From the NCBI GenBank assembly GCA_020635195.1, contig JACKAG010000018.1:1-39224 (forward strand): DNA of 39,224 nt, given 5' to 3'. The stretch is from Deltaproteobacteria bacterium. Its GTDB lineage: Bacteria > Bdellovibrionota_B > Oligoflexia > Oligoflexales > Bog-1112. The notes under the pieces are model-generated. The model saw only the letters and a program-made list of their open reading frames with translations. It had not been told where the DNA came from and made no database searches. A program made the position numbers and the translations under genes. This document shows positions 17,501-24,109 of this stretch, one piece after another. Each line of letters starts with the position of its first letter. Position 1 is the stretch's first letter.

Positions 17501-17917
17501 CGCGAATGCTCAGAGTTTGTTGATTATCTGATGGCAGATAAAGACCGGGCAGGATTATGGAACTATTACAGCCTTGGCCAGCATCTGCACGCTGATCGCA
17601 GGCCGAAGGATTCCACCAGATTTGTTCAGGCCTGTCTGAAAAAGCTGGGACTGACCACCTCAGCCAGTCTTTTCGGCAAGGAAAGAACCTCAAGACATGA
17701 GATTGACGCCGCAAGCTGGGAAGTCATGACCAGCTATATTAAGCAACGCAAAGATGCCGGAAAACATATCGCTGACCTCTCTCCGGAAGCAAAAGAGCTG
17801 CTCAGACACACTGACAACGCCGGAGAACAACCAGCAGAGGCTGACGGTTCTTTCTCCTATGATAACCAGGATCCTGACTGGGATTTCTGGCCGAAAATCG
17901 AGGCAAGCAGCGCATAA
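14594..17917 (+). CDS. repA: plasmid replication protein: TOPRIM primase plus SF2-type helicase
   Basis: About 1107 residues. I choose TTG at 14594, because GGAGGG sits 7 nt upstream; the open frame extends to 14528 into the previous gene. A TOPRIM-like primase region has VYLCEGWATGQTIHRL (about 214-229), IILAADNDCW and PTDFNDLY. A helicase follows: Walker A VKAPMGSGKTDTIL (about 457-470), AHRIALVEECGRR, Walker B VVCIDEGTKV (about 540) and motif VI QMMGRNRP (about 727). This TOPRIM-helicase order recalls the large multifunctional RepA of N15-type phage-plasmids and CyRepA1-type plasmid proteins. It probably initiates plasmid replication near the upstream repeats. Followed by a terminator. Confidence 0.8.
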   Translation: MLGSYEAFDLSQYDSELSEMAAEIGTDWQKVKNLIFWDGVWRNNLPVLDKKYQGKNSLISSVKGKTRVITFCTKRHGGESRSWYRSSSSAPSLRVTSGNQMKAKKQQISDEIYRRKKNQEYIDSWKSCSKTVDNSFPYLQTKKLEDVGLTLMAEHKKNGKISRPFMAVPVFDQKNQIAGLQRIYEDGNKAFTPGTSISGSFYRIGPKVTDKNSKVYLCEGWATGQTIHRLTGCTVYCAFNAGNLLRIAEYLLTSFKRNQIILAADNDCWKKSQNTGLLKALEINYRYRIKVRYPSFDGLGLDGKKPTDFNDLYCLAGAEETLKQLCKSRKNTLSVPSNSFEYKLKAFLLAGHITSAKNKYLRACINAALYKGLSAEKITAKLLKTNQTADKSDILKALYRLTAAHSRRVAKCHTIDPKAHPGVTFIDLPTTRQEHGGYLIDPDFYDSIKDLDGIIIVKAPMGSGKTDTILRRAMDIAGKSVYLAHRIALVEECGRRINFESYRSAEQYDGLLVTRKLGCCINSLCNPKFDSGRWFLNSDVVCIDEGTKVFHHLTGSTVKNPEEVTEVFLKSICAARQVIVCDADANDTLVSLLSKHTDQKIYVAQANPVMDHVNVVMMSLEETYQYTIDMALKGEKVLCTCDSKKDVERLKKAIEDKNEKIKVLDIFSESKVRPEVEAWIKNPNEESLKWDVVIYNSCVDSGVSITTDHFRHQTGLFRGVVSPDAAIQMMGRNRPAKSWHLGCSPMNVNKHTVSAGDNLRTLTAATLRVQLDSGISLAELPQPSIYDQIRLDIHEADSRSRQSYLISLRMMMEQKGYRVIVKEPEKEMVKSVRKEMRHYGQQINDEFIDMVLAATTPLEMRYNQLKQAYAISKEELAEVIRYEICHKLGVREINKASVIFWMDDGYHQTLSFEIMQAEHDELHQYDAWQLKTVKSLTRRKNLTGKGRILRKLFKILGVDRQTGLGHFTHRECSEFVDYLMADKDRAGLWNYYSLGQHLHADRRPKDSTRFVQACLKKLGLTTSASLFGKERTSRHEIDAASWEVMTSYIKQRKDAGKHIADLSPEAKELLRHTDNAGEQPAEADGSFSYDNQDPDWDFWPKIEASSA

Positions 17918-17960
17918 AACCAGCACTGAAACGCATTACATCGCAGCCATGACCGAAGAG

Positions 17961-17986
17961 CCCCGGGAGGGGTGCGCTTTTTTTTT
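17961..17986 (+). terminator. rho-independent terminator after repA
   Basis: CCCC-GGGA-GGGG stem followed by TGCGC and nine T residues, 43 bp after the repA stop. The stem is short but the T-tract is strong. A second T-rich stretch with TTTTTTTGTC follows at 18001-18010. Confidence 0.55.
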
Positions 17987-18134
17987 GTCTTTTATGTGCC
18001 TTTTTTTGTCCGCTGTGTCATTTTCGTCTTAAATTCTGATCATACTTGTCAGAACTGTGCATCATCTCCCTCTCAGTTTCCCGAAACAGAAACGTCACCC
18101 AAGCGGCAAGATGCAAGGCTGCAAAACGCAGGAT

Positions 18135-18162
18135 TTGACAGTTAAGTTAACCTAGTTATATC
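18135..18162 (+). promoter_or_regulatory. sigma-70-like promoter facing the HAD gene
   Basis: TTGACA (18135-18140), 16-bp spacer, TATATC (18157-18162). The -35 is consensus. Transcription would run right into the small ORF/hairpin at 18185-18250 and towards the 3' end of the leftward HAD gene. Confidence 0.5.
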
Positions 18163-18184
18163 ATCATGTTGCAAAGGTATTAAA

Positions 18185-18250
18185 ATGCGAGAGGCTTACA
18201 AAAAACGTTATTACTACTTATATATACTGGCAAAGCCTCTCACCCCATAG
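18185..18250 (+). other. 21-codon ORF or small RNA with long hairpin
   Basis: An ATG behind AAAGG with 7-nt spacing opens a 21-codon frame rich in Lys, Arg and Tyr (it includes KKRYYYLYILAKP), ending at TAG 18248-18250. The same DNA contains GAGAGGCTT (18189-18197) and its exact complement AAGCCTCTC (18233-18241), a 9-bp stem with a 35-nt loop. A consensus-like promoter lies 23 bp upstream of the ATG. It may encode a small peptide or a structured RNA. It stops 13 nt short of the convergent HAD gene end, so read-through would be antisense to that mRNA. Confidence 0.35.
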
Positions 18251-18263
18251 ATGAAACTCTGAT

Positions 18264-18992
18264 TCAGAGCTTCATAGAAACAAATTCCTTTATGCTGCTG
18301 AATGCCTCGCGGGCATTTTTTGCCAGATATGATGGTCTGGATTCTGAGAGTTTGCGCTCAGGATCATATCCCCATGTAACCGCCAGTGAAGATATTCCGG
18401 CTTTTCTGGCTGCTTCAATATCTCGTACCTCATCTCCAACATAGAGACAGTTTTCATACCTGAGCCTGTTTTTACGGATATACCTTCGGATCTGAGCTTC
18501 TTTTCCGAAAAGCCTGGCATTTGAAACAATATCTCCGATAAAGCTGAGTTCATATTTATCGATAAACCAGGCAATATTTTCCTTTGAATTTGAGGAAATT
18601 ATCGCAAAACGAATGTTTTCCTGCCTGTGTAAATCATGACACAAATCAGAAAAATCCCTGAATACCCCTATTTCATCCATACGGGATTGTATATATTTTT
18701 TGATACTTTTCACTAATCTGCACGTGTTAAGAGTTCCGAGCTGGTATTTGTCTAACAGTTCTCTTGTTGTCATATCTTTTGCTTCCTGTGGTCTTACAGG
18801 AGTGAAGTTATACTCACCAGAATGGGCATTGACAGCGCTCAAAAAAACATCCCATGAGTCTGATAAGACTCCATCGAAATCAAGCAAAACATAAAAACAA
18901 GGATCAGATGGCCTTCGAAACAAGCTTTTTTTCAAAAGGATCCCAGCCGGAATAATTCCTGCTAATGAGATAGCTAAATAAATAAAACTCAT
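18264..18992 (-). CDS. HAD-superfamily phosphatase with N-terminal membrane anchor
   Basis: A 242-residue HAD hydrolase resembling phosphoglycolate phosphatases. Motif I LLDFDGVLSD with nucleophile Asp38 and acid Asp40; helical cap about 50-120; motif II IISSNS (about 131-136); Lys in LFGKEAQ (about 164); motif III/IV VGDEVRDIEAA (Asp187, Asp191). Residues 3-20 are hydrophobic (FIYLAISLAGIIPAGIL) and would anchor it with the enzyme in the cytoplasm. ATG at 18992 follows GAGGAG. It is the last gene of the leftward XRE-receiver-kinase operon, 13 nt after the kinase. A role in dephosphorylating a signal or metabolite is inferred only from context. Confidence 0.85.
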   Translation of the reverse strand: MSFIYLAISLAGIIPAGILLKKSLFRRPSDPCFYVLLDFDGVLSDSWDVFLSAVNAHSGEYNFTPVRPQEAKDMTTRELLDKYQLGTLNTCRLVKSIKKYIQSRMDEIGVFRDFSDLCHDLHRQENIRFAIISSNSKENIAWFIDKYELSFIGDIVSNARLFGKEAQIRRYIRKNRLRYENCLYVGDEVRDIEAARKAGISSLAVTWGYDPERKLSESRPSYLAKNAREAFSSIKEFVSMKL

Positions 18993-19005
18993 GCTTTTAT
19001 CTCCT

Positions 19006-20799
19006 CTATTGACTGAAAATTATCTCAAATGTGACTGATTGTTCTGTGTGGTCAGATAAGCATGTGATCTGCCAACCGTGAATATCTGCTATAATTTTAG
19101 TAAGATACATTCCTAGTCCATGTCCGGATGCGCTGAAATTCCGTTTGAATATATTACGAACCTCATCTTTGCTTATGGGTTTCCCGAAGTTTTTAACCGT
19201 TATTTTCTTTTGTGTCCCAGTGCTTTCAACCTTTACAAATGGCTTTCTTAAATTGTCCTTATTGAATTTCATCGCGTTATCCATCAGATTAATCAGTCCA
19301 CGCTTTAATTTCTGTTTGTCTGCTGTAATCATGCATTTTTTCCCATAAATATGATTAATATCAAATTTTATATATGAGGCTGCTTCAATAGCAATCTCGA
19401 AGAGATCAACATGCTCTGATTTCAGTTCAGCATGCCCCATATCAAGGGCATCATAGATAATATTCCTGGTTGCATCCAGAGTCTTATCGGCATGATTCAA
19501 GATGAAATTTGCCGTACCATCTTCTGATGGAATGATTTTTTTCAGATAATTTTTCAGATCTTCCAAGGCGCTCAAAGGTTTTTTCATTTCATGAGATACT
19601 CCCAGAAAACCCAGATTTATTTTAACGTAGGAATCAAGATCAACAGATAACTTTTTGACCTTTTCAGAAATTGCTGCAGTAAATAAAACAAAATCCACCA
19701 TACAAGCAACCTGAAAGAGATTAAAACTCAGGGTTGATGTAAGATATCCAAACTTATGTAAAACCTGATAATACATGCCTGTCGTCATGACAGACCACCC
19801 GAAACACATCAGGCCGGCACATTCAATACCTGTGCGCCAAGCTCGGAAAAGAGCTAATAAGATCAAAGGATAACAGAACAATGCTACACAAAGGGTAAAT
19901 TTTAAATTAAAGGCGTAACTATCATTAATCAAAGAAAAAATACAGATAACCAATCCTGCTAAAATACAGGTTTTTAAAATGTATCTTATCCCTTTGTCTT
20001 GTCCTGAAGAGGTGTAGCCAATTAAAAACCACCCGCTGGTTATAATCACTAAACCCAGTGAAAATGTCTCGATGAATTTATCAAACGCTATTTTTCCGGG
20101 CCACAGAAATGATGATGCATCATGGGTAACAATGGATTGAAACAGGCCCATAGAGAGGAGATATAACAGGTATCTGCCGTACAATCGCTGCTTCAGATAA
20201 AAAATCAGGAACAACACATAGGAAATAAGAGCAGCCAGAAACCCATAATAAAAGCCATGATACAATCCATCTTTATTTGCTAATTCCATCACAGACCGGC
20301 TTGAGCGAATATTGACAGAAAGCATCAGATTATTTTCGGATTCCATCCGGATATACAGCCAACCTTTGAATCCTTGTTTAATGTCAAATGGAATTGTCGG
20401 ATTCTTCAGATCAATTATTCTTTCTTCAGGATGAAAATCTCGGCCTGTGGTTTCGATATGAGATGATTTGAGATCCGCATCAACTCTGTATACGGAGACT
20501 TTTCCGATGTGAGTGACGTATTGCACAATGAACCAATGTTCCGTGGAGGATTGATTTTCGATTGGAATTTTTGCCCAGAGAGCATCATTCCTGTAGCCAA
20601 GGCTTCTTCCGGTAGATTCTGAAAATGCTGACTCTGGAAGGGCTGTAACGTCATCTATACCAGCATCTAAAGGAAGAAAAGTAATGGTCATGATCCTGGA
20701 TACAGGATATGACTCTATAGTGTCTGTAAGGGTTAAAGACAGCGCTGAACTTTGAAAGAAGAATATTAAAACAGAAACAAAAACATTATAAATATTCAT
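19006..20799 (-). CDS. 7TMR-DISM sensor histidine kinase
   Basis: A 597-residue sensor kinase. Signal peptide about 1-20; extracytoplasmic 7TMR-DISMED2-like beta domain about 28-165 (with RNDALWAKIPIEN and HWFIVQYVTHIGKVSVY); seven membrane helices about 183-378; dimerisation/phospho-acceptor helix LGVSHEMKKPLSALED with His403; ATPase with N-box INLMDNAMKF (Asn508), a G1-like NFGKPI and G2 box SGHGLGMYL (about 558-566). No receiver or output domain is fused. DISMED2 domains are thought to sense carbohydrate-like or other small ligands. It lies 2 nt after the stand-alone receiver, its likely partner. A full sensor kinase in a phage immunity-like position is unusual. Confidence 0.9.
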   Translation of the reverse strand: MNIYNVFVSVLIFFFQSSALSLTLTDTIESYPVSRIMTITFLPLDAGIDDVTALPESAFSESTGRSLGYRNDALWAKIPIENQSSTEHWFIVQYVTHIGKVSVYRVDADLKSSHIETTGRDFHPEERIIDLKNPTIPFDIKQGFKGWLYIRMESENNLMLSVNIRSSRSVMELANKDGLYHGFYYGFLAALISYVLFLIFYLKQRLYGRYLLYLLSMGLFQSIVTHDASSFLWPGKIAFDKFIETFSLGLVIITSGWFLIGYTSSGQDKGIRYILKTCILAGLVICIFSLINDSYAFNLKFTLCVALFCYPLILLALFRAWRTGIECAGLMCFGWSVMTTGMYYQVLHKFGYLTSTLSFNLFQVACMVDFVLFTAAISEKVKKLSVDLDSYVKINLGFLGVSHEMKKPLSALEDLKNYLKKIIPSEDGTANFILNHADKTLDATRNIIYDALDMGHAELKSEHVDLFEIAIEAASYIKFDINHIYGKKCMITADKQKLKRGLINLMDNAMKFNKDNLRKPFVKVESTGTQKKITVKNFGKPISKDEVRNIFKRNFSASGHGLGMYLTKIIADIHGWQITCLSDHTEQSVTFEIIFSQ

Positions 20800-20801
20800 G
20801 A

Positions 20802-21179
20802 TTATTCCATAATTTTTACTATATTACAAAGATCAAACAGATTTTTGCTTAAACATCTGTCATAATGCTCGATTTCAATCACGTTTTCATTATCTTCCAT
20901 GGTCCAAAGTATAAGTTTTCCTCTATAATAGAGAAATTGACGAATGTAGCCTGCTATTTGTTTTTCTCCGGATGTGAACAAACCAAAGTGATAATCAATA
21001 AGTATGTAGTCAAAATAATCTGCATCGCCTTTTTTGTTAAATTTGACGGCAAAATCATCCGGACTTCGATACAGAGACAGATTGACCTTATTTTTGTCAC
21101 TCAAATACTTTGTCATCCCTTTGAGATAGTACTCCTCGTCTTCAATGATGGCGATATTTATTCTTTTATCATGGGTCAT
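20802..21179 (-). CDS. stand-alone response-regulator receiver
   Basis: A 125-residue single-domain receiver. Acidic pocket IIEDEE (Glu13-Asp14), phospho-acceptor Asp62 in YILIDYHFG, Thr93 in LILWTMED and Lys112 in CLSKN: all key residues are present. There is no DNA-binding output domain. I start at the ATG at 21179, 7 nt after AAGGA; an ATG seven codons earlier also fits. Its start overlaps the end of the XRE gene by 11 nt, and the kinase follows 2 nt later, so the three are translationally coupled. It probably passes phosphate from the kinase and alters the XRE regulator or another partner; this is inference. Confidence 0.85.
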   Translation of the reverse strand: MTHDKRINIAIIEDEEYYLKGMTKYLSDKNKVNLSLYRSPDDFAVKFNKKGDADYFDYILIDYHFGLFTSGEKQIAGYIRQFLYYRGKLILWTMEDNENVIEIEHYDRCLSKNLFDLCNIVKIME

Positions 21180-21663
21180 CCTGGAGTCCTTTTGCGACAT
21201 CTCTGATCAGGTTTATATTCTTTTGGTTTTTTTGGGCCATCAAGCACAGAGTTTCAAATACAAAGGAACGGTGTTTTTCATCCATTGAGTTCATATTTGC
21301 AATGAATTCGTTTCGTTTGGGAATTGAGATCTTATTGAATAATCTTAAGATATCTGCTTCCCATTTATGTAAATCTCTTGCTTTATTACCTTCGTATCTT
21401 TTTTGAGGAATAATATGACTGCAAGTCAGATATGACAGAAATTCATTAACTGATAATTCCTTTAATGCGGCGATGCGCTGAAGGTATCCGATCGAAGAGA
21501 TAACCCTGTTTTCTGGTTTCTCCCCCTCAAGTTTCCTATAACTCGAAATCTTCATGCCCAGCTCGTTCGCCCCCTGAACGGCGGACAACGCTTGATTTTT
21601 TCTGTGATTACGTAGGTATACCCTGAGTTGGGTTTGTACGGTTTGCTGCTGATTCGGATCCAT
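21169..21663 (-). CDS. XRE-type regulator, candidate lysogeny repressor
   Basis: A 164-residue regulator. The N-terminal helix-turn-helix is at about 12-50 (LRVYLRNHRKNQALSAVQGA, then ELGMKISSYRKLEGEKP). A helical C-terminal part (about 90-164) lacks the S24 LexA-type protease motifs of lambda-type repressors, so its release may not depend on RecA. I choose the ATG at 21663 with AAAGGTG upstream; the longer open frame to 21786 has no support. It heads the leftward operon with the receiver, kinase and phosphatase. An inverted repeat 34 bp upstream and another at 21884-21927 could be its operators. Confidence 0.8.
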   Translation of the reverse strand: MDPNQQQTVQTQLRVYLRNHRKNQALSAVQGANELGMKISSYRKLEGEKPENRVISSIGYLQRIAALKELSVNEFLSYLTCSHIIPQKRYEGNKARDLHKWEADILRLFNKISIPKRNEFIANMNSMDEKHRSFVFETLCLMAQKNQKNINLIRDVAKGLQDDP

Positions 21664-21696
21664 CGCGACACCTTTTATACAATTTTCTGATGGAGT

Positions 21697-21722
21697 CATA
21701 CAAATTTTATTTTTTTTGTATG
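21697..21722. promoter_or_regulatory. operator-like inverted repeat before XRE gene
   Basis: CATACAAA (21697-21704) and TTTGTATG (21715-21722) are perfect 8-bp arms around ten A/T-rich bases, 34 bp before the XRE start. This is the position expected for an autoregulatory operator. Confidence 0.5.
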
Positions 21723-21883
21723 TAAAACCACTTTTTCTGTAACATATTTCATGTTGCAGAGCAAAATTAAAGCATGATACACACATGCATACGAACAGAT
21801 ATTCGTTACAAAGGATTGTAATAACGTAGATGTTGAAAATTCGGTTTTGGAAGGGATCACTAGATCTTTCACTAAAGAACCCA

Positions 21884-21927
21884 TCACTGGTTTTGCGCTA
21901 AGCGACTAAACCAGCATAAACCAGTGA
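21884..21927. promoter_or_regulatory. operator-like inverted repeat before rightward gene
   Basis: TCACTGGTTT (21884-21893) and AAACCAGTGA (21918-21927) are perfect 10-bp arms; a third partial copy AAACCAG lies at 21908-21914. It sits 25 bp upstream of the rightward gene at 21952, opposite the XRE operon, where a phage right-operator would be. Confidence 0.55.
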
Positions 21928-21951
21928 CAGATCCAAATAAAAGGAAGCCTC

Positions 21952-22215
21952 ATGATGCCAGCGGTAATCTCTATTGCCAGTGAAAGTTTCGGAATTCCGC
22001 AAACAGAAGATCCGAAACCAGACAACACATTGTCTAAGCGTTCATATAAATTCAGTAATTCGGTTCAGCATAACCCCTCCAGAAACGGCTGGGTCTTCTC
22101 AGATTTTATCTGCGGCGGTGATAATTCCGACGTAGTTCAATTTCTGACTCAGCTGTTTCTCTTAAGCTCGCTTTGCATTTTTCCCATTATGGGGCTGAAT
22201 GCCTGGCTGCTCTGA
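21952..22215 (+). CDS. small protein with C-terminal membrane segment, unknown
   Basis: An 87-residue protein, first gene rightward from the putative immunity switch. AAGGAAG precedes the ATG at 21952, and a second ATG directly follows. The first 60 residues are polar. The last 25 (FLTQLFLLSSLCIFPIMGLNAWLL) form a membrane helix ending at the C-terminus, a tail-anchored topology. The family is not recognised. By position it would be an early protein expressed when the XRE regulator is released. It is followed by a 96-bp gap with weak hairpins. Confidence 0.5.
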   Translation: MMPAVISIASESFGIPQTEDPKPDNTLSKRSYKFSNSVQHNPSRNGWVFSDFICGGDNSDVVQFLTQLFLLSSLCIFPIMGLNAWLL

Positions 22216-22311
22216 GCTGATCAGAACAACTCATTAAATCCTTTTTGTTAAAAGCCTTTTAAAGAGCCACGGGCGGAGTTCGTCCGGGTTACAGCTTCAG
22301 GGATAAAACAG

Positions 22312-23187
22312 GTGAAAGAGAGCGAGCAACAACGTCATAAGAAGAAAAGTCGGCAGGAGAGGGTCCGGCTTGCCAATATTTCAGGAAAACCGGAAAATGG
22401 TTTCCGGGAGGATGCACATGATGAAGTTTCCACGCATCAAAAAGAGAAGACAGGAAACAATCAGCCCCATGGATCTGATCAGGCTTGTCCAGACATCTGC
22501 GCCAGCCGGGGCGGAGAAGACGCAACCAGAGCAGCCGCCAGTGCAGCCGGCACAGGAAGAGCAGGTAGCTCAGGGTTAGAAGCTACCCAGTACTCCCCGA
22601 ATAAGAATAAAGGCCCCAGCGGGCCGGATCTGCCCCCATCCGGGGGCTCCCGTCCGTTGAAAGTGATTATCTTCCGAAAATATGCAGCAGCTAACTTTTT
22701 CGGCTGTGCCGGTTTCGAAGTCTATCCGGCAGAGACTCCGGAGCAGTTCTTTCATTATCTGAACAGTATCGGCCAGCCTGACGCAGTTGTATCAGGTCAG
22801 GTGCTGCCTTCGGGTTTTGATCCAATCAACGTTGTATTGCACACGAAAAGCAGATACCCGGAAGCTTTCGTTTTCGTAATTTCTGCTTTGGATTTTTCAG
22901 AGGATTTCAGGAATGAATTTTGCCTGTGTGGAGGAGATCATCTCTATATGGAAACTCCCTGTAATATCAAACAAATACCTGAGATAATAAAAGAGCATAT
23001 CACCCATCAGACTCCCTGCAGACCAAGATTGAATAAAAAACAAATGAAAGAGATCACCGGTGAAAAAGCGGAATGGGCTTCAGCCTTCTGGCTTAACTGG
23101 GGCCCATTTCTGGCAGTTATGGGCTTCAGTGTCCTGCTTGTCATCATTGTATTGCTGGTGATCAGGTGCTGGTTATGCGTCCGTTAA
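22312..23187 (+). CDS. membrane-anchored degenerate receiver-like protein
   Basis: Open frame of 291 codons from GTG 22312 (AGGGA upstream). Only residues 116-291 look like a folded protein. Residues 116-230 follow the receiver-domain pattern: QPDAVVSGQVLPSGFDP, then RYPEAFVFVISAL, then GGDHLYMETP. The phospho-acceptor Asp is replaced by Gly (about 162) and the conserved Lys by Thr (about 215), so it is a pseudo-receiver. One membrane helix (about 263-286) follows. The first 115 codons overlap a better small ORF in another frame, so the true start may be TTG at 22657 behind GGGGG, giving 176 residues. It may titrate or tether the neighbouring two-component partners. Confidence 0.55.
   Translation: MKESEQQRHKKKSRQERVRLANISGKPENGFREDAHDEVSTHQKEKTGNNQPHGSDQACPDICASRGGEDATRAAASAAGTGRAGSSGLEATQYSPNKNKGPSGPDLPPSGGSRPLKVIIFRKYAAANFFGCAGFEVYPAETPEQFFHYLNSIGQPDAVVSGQVLPSGFDPINVVLHTKSRYPEAFVFVISALDFSEDFRNEFCLCGGDHLYMETPCNIKQIPEIIKEHITHQTPCRPRLNKKQMKEITGEKAEWASAFWLNWGPFLAVMGFSVLLVIIVLLVIRCWLCVR
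22418..22579 (+). CDS. small basic/Pro-Gln-rich protein, overlaps next frame
   Basis: A 53-residue frame from the ATG at 22418, 6 nt after GGGAGG, a better ribosome-binding site than that of the overlapping frame. It starts with a basic patch (KFPRIKKRRQ), then ISPMDLIRLVQTSAP, and ends in a Pro/Glu/Gln-rich tail. Its stop lies in the loop of a 7-bp hairpin (22564-22587). No family recognised. It and the first third of the receiver-like frame are unlikely both to be translated fully; I favour this one. Confidence 0.4.
   Translation: MMKFPRIKKRRQETISPMDLIRLVQTSAPAGAEKTQPEQPPVQPAQEEQVAQG
22564..22647 (+). promoter_or_regulatory. three tandem stem-loops before receiver-like domain
   Basis: GGTAGCT/AGCTACC (22564-22587, 10-nt loop), GGCCC/GGGCC (22612-22625, CAGC loop) and GCCCCC/GGGGGC (22632-22647, ATCC loop). 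The last stem contains the G-run that would serve as ribosome-binding site for a TTG start at 22657. Translational control, a ribosomal frameshift or an attenuator are possible; no T-tract follows. Confidence 0.4.
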
Positions 23188-23216
23188 GTGGAAGTTTTAC
23201 GATAAAATATTCCATG

Positions 23217-23256
23217 ATAACAGCTGGTTACAAAAAAGTGTTCGGTTAAACCGAAC
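23217..23256. promoter_or_regulatory. duplicated 40-bp operator, copy A
   Basis: Contains GTTCGGTT-A-AACCGAAC, a perfect 8+8 palindrome (23240-23256), preceded by a conserved 23-bp flank. 34 of 40 bases match copy B at 27328-27367. It lies 130 bp before the HTH gene at 23387 and is probably the site of one shared regulator. Confidence 0.6.
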
Positions 23257-23386
23257 GCCGGATGATTTGTCGATTTGTTCTGTGTACGCTTCTTCAGTAC
23301 CGAAGTTGTAAAGAAGGTTGTTAATGCACTGAAGCAAGCGACTAAGCGGAATCATTCTTCTGATCTTCTCAGGTTAAGGGGTCGAA

Positions 23387-23599
23387 ATGAAGCAACTGAG
23401 TGCATGGAAAAACAGAGCTTTGTCAATGGGTTGCAGCCTTGATTTCATTTTTCATCGAGCAGGTATCAGCAGGCAGACAATAAGCAACTGGAAAAGGGGA
23501 ATCACAAGCCCCCGCGGAAAGAATTTGGACAGTGTAGAAGATGCATTCATCAAGATTGAAAGCAGATATTTTTTACGGAAATTTAAAGCGGGACAGTAA
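23387..23599 (+). CDS. small helix-turn-helix regulator
   Basis: A 70-residue DNA-binding protein. The pattern HRAGISRQTISNWKRGITSP (about 25-44) is a classic helix-turn-helix, framed by short helices. ATG at 23387 follows AAGGGG. It resembles the N-terminal domain of the regulator at 29982-30479 (shared G-I-x-x-x-x-I-S-x-W and a K-N-L-x-x-V pattern) and less closely the one at 23838, so these form a small paralogous set. It lies downstream of a duplicated operator. It probably controls early or replication genes; a Cro-like role is possible. Confidence 0.7.
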   Translation: MKQLSAWKNRALSMGCSLDFIFHRAGISRQTISNWKRGITSPRGKNLDSVEDAFIKIESRYFLRKFKAGQ

Positions 23600-23690
23600 T
23601 GATAGCTGTTAAAGCCAGACCATTAAGATTAAGTCGAAGAGAAGAAAACAAAAGATATGGAGAGCAAAAGGGAAGCTCGCCGAGCATTTT

Positions 23691-23752
23691 TTTTGTCCCG
23701 TTTTGTCAAGTTTTGTCCCGTTTTGTCAAGTTTTGTCCCGTTTGCGACAAAA
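23691..23752. repeat. TTTTGTC repeats at exact 10-bp spacing
   Basis: TTTTGTC occurs at 23691, 23701, 23711, 23721 and 23731, that is, five copies on one helix face, built as a 20-bp repeat with GTCCCG at 23695, 23715 and 23735. An inverted copy GACAAAA follows at 23746-23752. It lies in the 238-bp gap between two HTH genes, ahead of the primase-helicase. Candidate iterons or a multi-site operator. A CTAAC/GTTAG dyad lies at 23798-23811. Confidence 0.65.
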
Positions 23753-23837
23753 TGACCGGGTGGTGAAAATTTTCTCTTTCCTTTTTTTTTGCTTTATCTA
23801 ACGTGAGTTAGTCGCGAGCAAGAGGGAGGATATACCT

Positions 23838-24032
23838 GTGTTTGATGATTATTTTTCCTATTGGAGAAAGCTGGAGATTTTTTGTGATGATCTTGGCTAC
23901 TCAGCAAAACATGTATGCAGAATTGCAAGGGTATCAAAATCAACCCGTTTTGGTCTTGAACTTGGAGCAGATCCGAGACCGCATACAAAGCGAAAAATAC
24001 TGGCAGCTTTGCGACGCCTCAAGTTGCAATGA
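23838..24032 (+). CDS. small helix-turn-helix protein
   Basis: A 64-residue basic protein starting with GTG at 23838, 8 nt after GGGAGG. Residues 20-45 (YSAKHVCRIARVSKSTRFGL) fit a helix-turn-helix and the C-terminus is strongly basic (TKRKILAALRRLKLQ). It is a distant relative of the regulators at 23387 and 29982 by pattern: a leading helix, then A-x-V-S-x-S-T. It lies between the phased repeats and the primase-helicase gene, so it may bind the repeats or regulate the replication gene. The rest of its role is unknown. Confidence 0.6.
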   Translation: MFDDYFSYWRKLEIFCDDLGYSAKHVCRIARVSKSTRFGLELGADPRPHTKRKILAALRRLKLQ

Positions 24033-24109
24033 GAAAAAAAAGAGATACGGATCATCTGATCATTTCCTGAGCTTAACAGCATATATACTATCTGTCTTTG
24101 GAGTATCAC

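Noticed and set aside
23691..23752. CRISPR array
   Set aside because: The repeats are only 7-20 bp, contiguous and without unique spacers; no cas genes are present.
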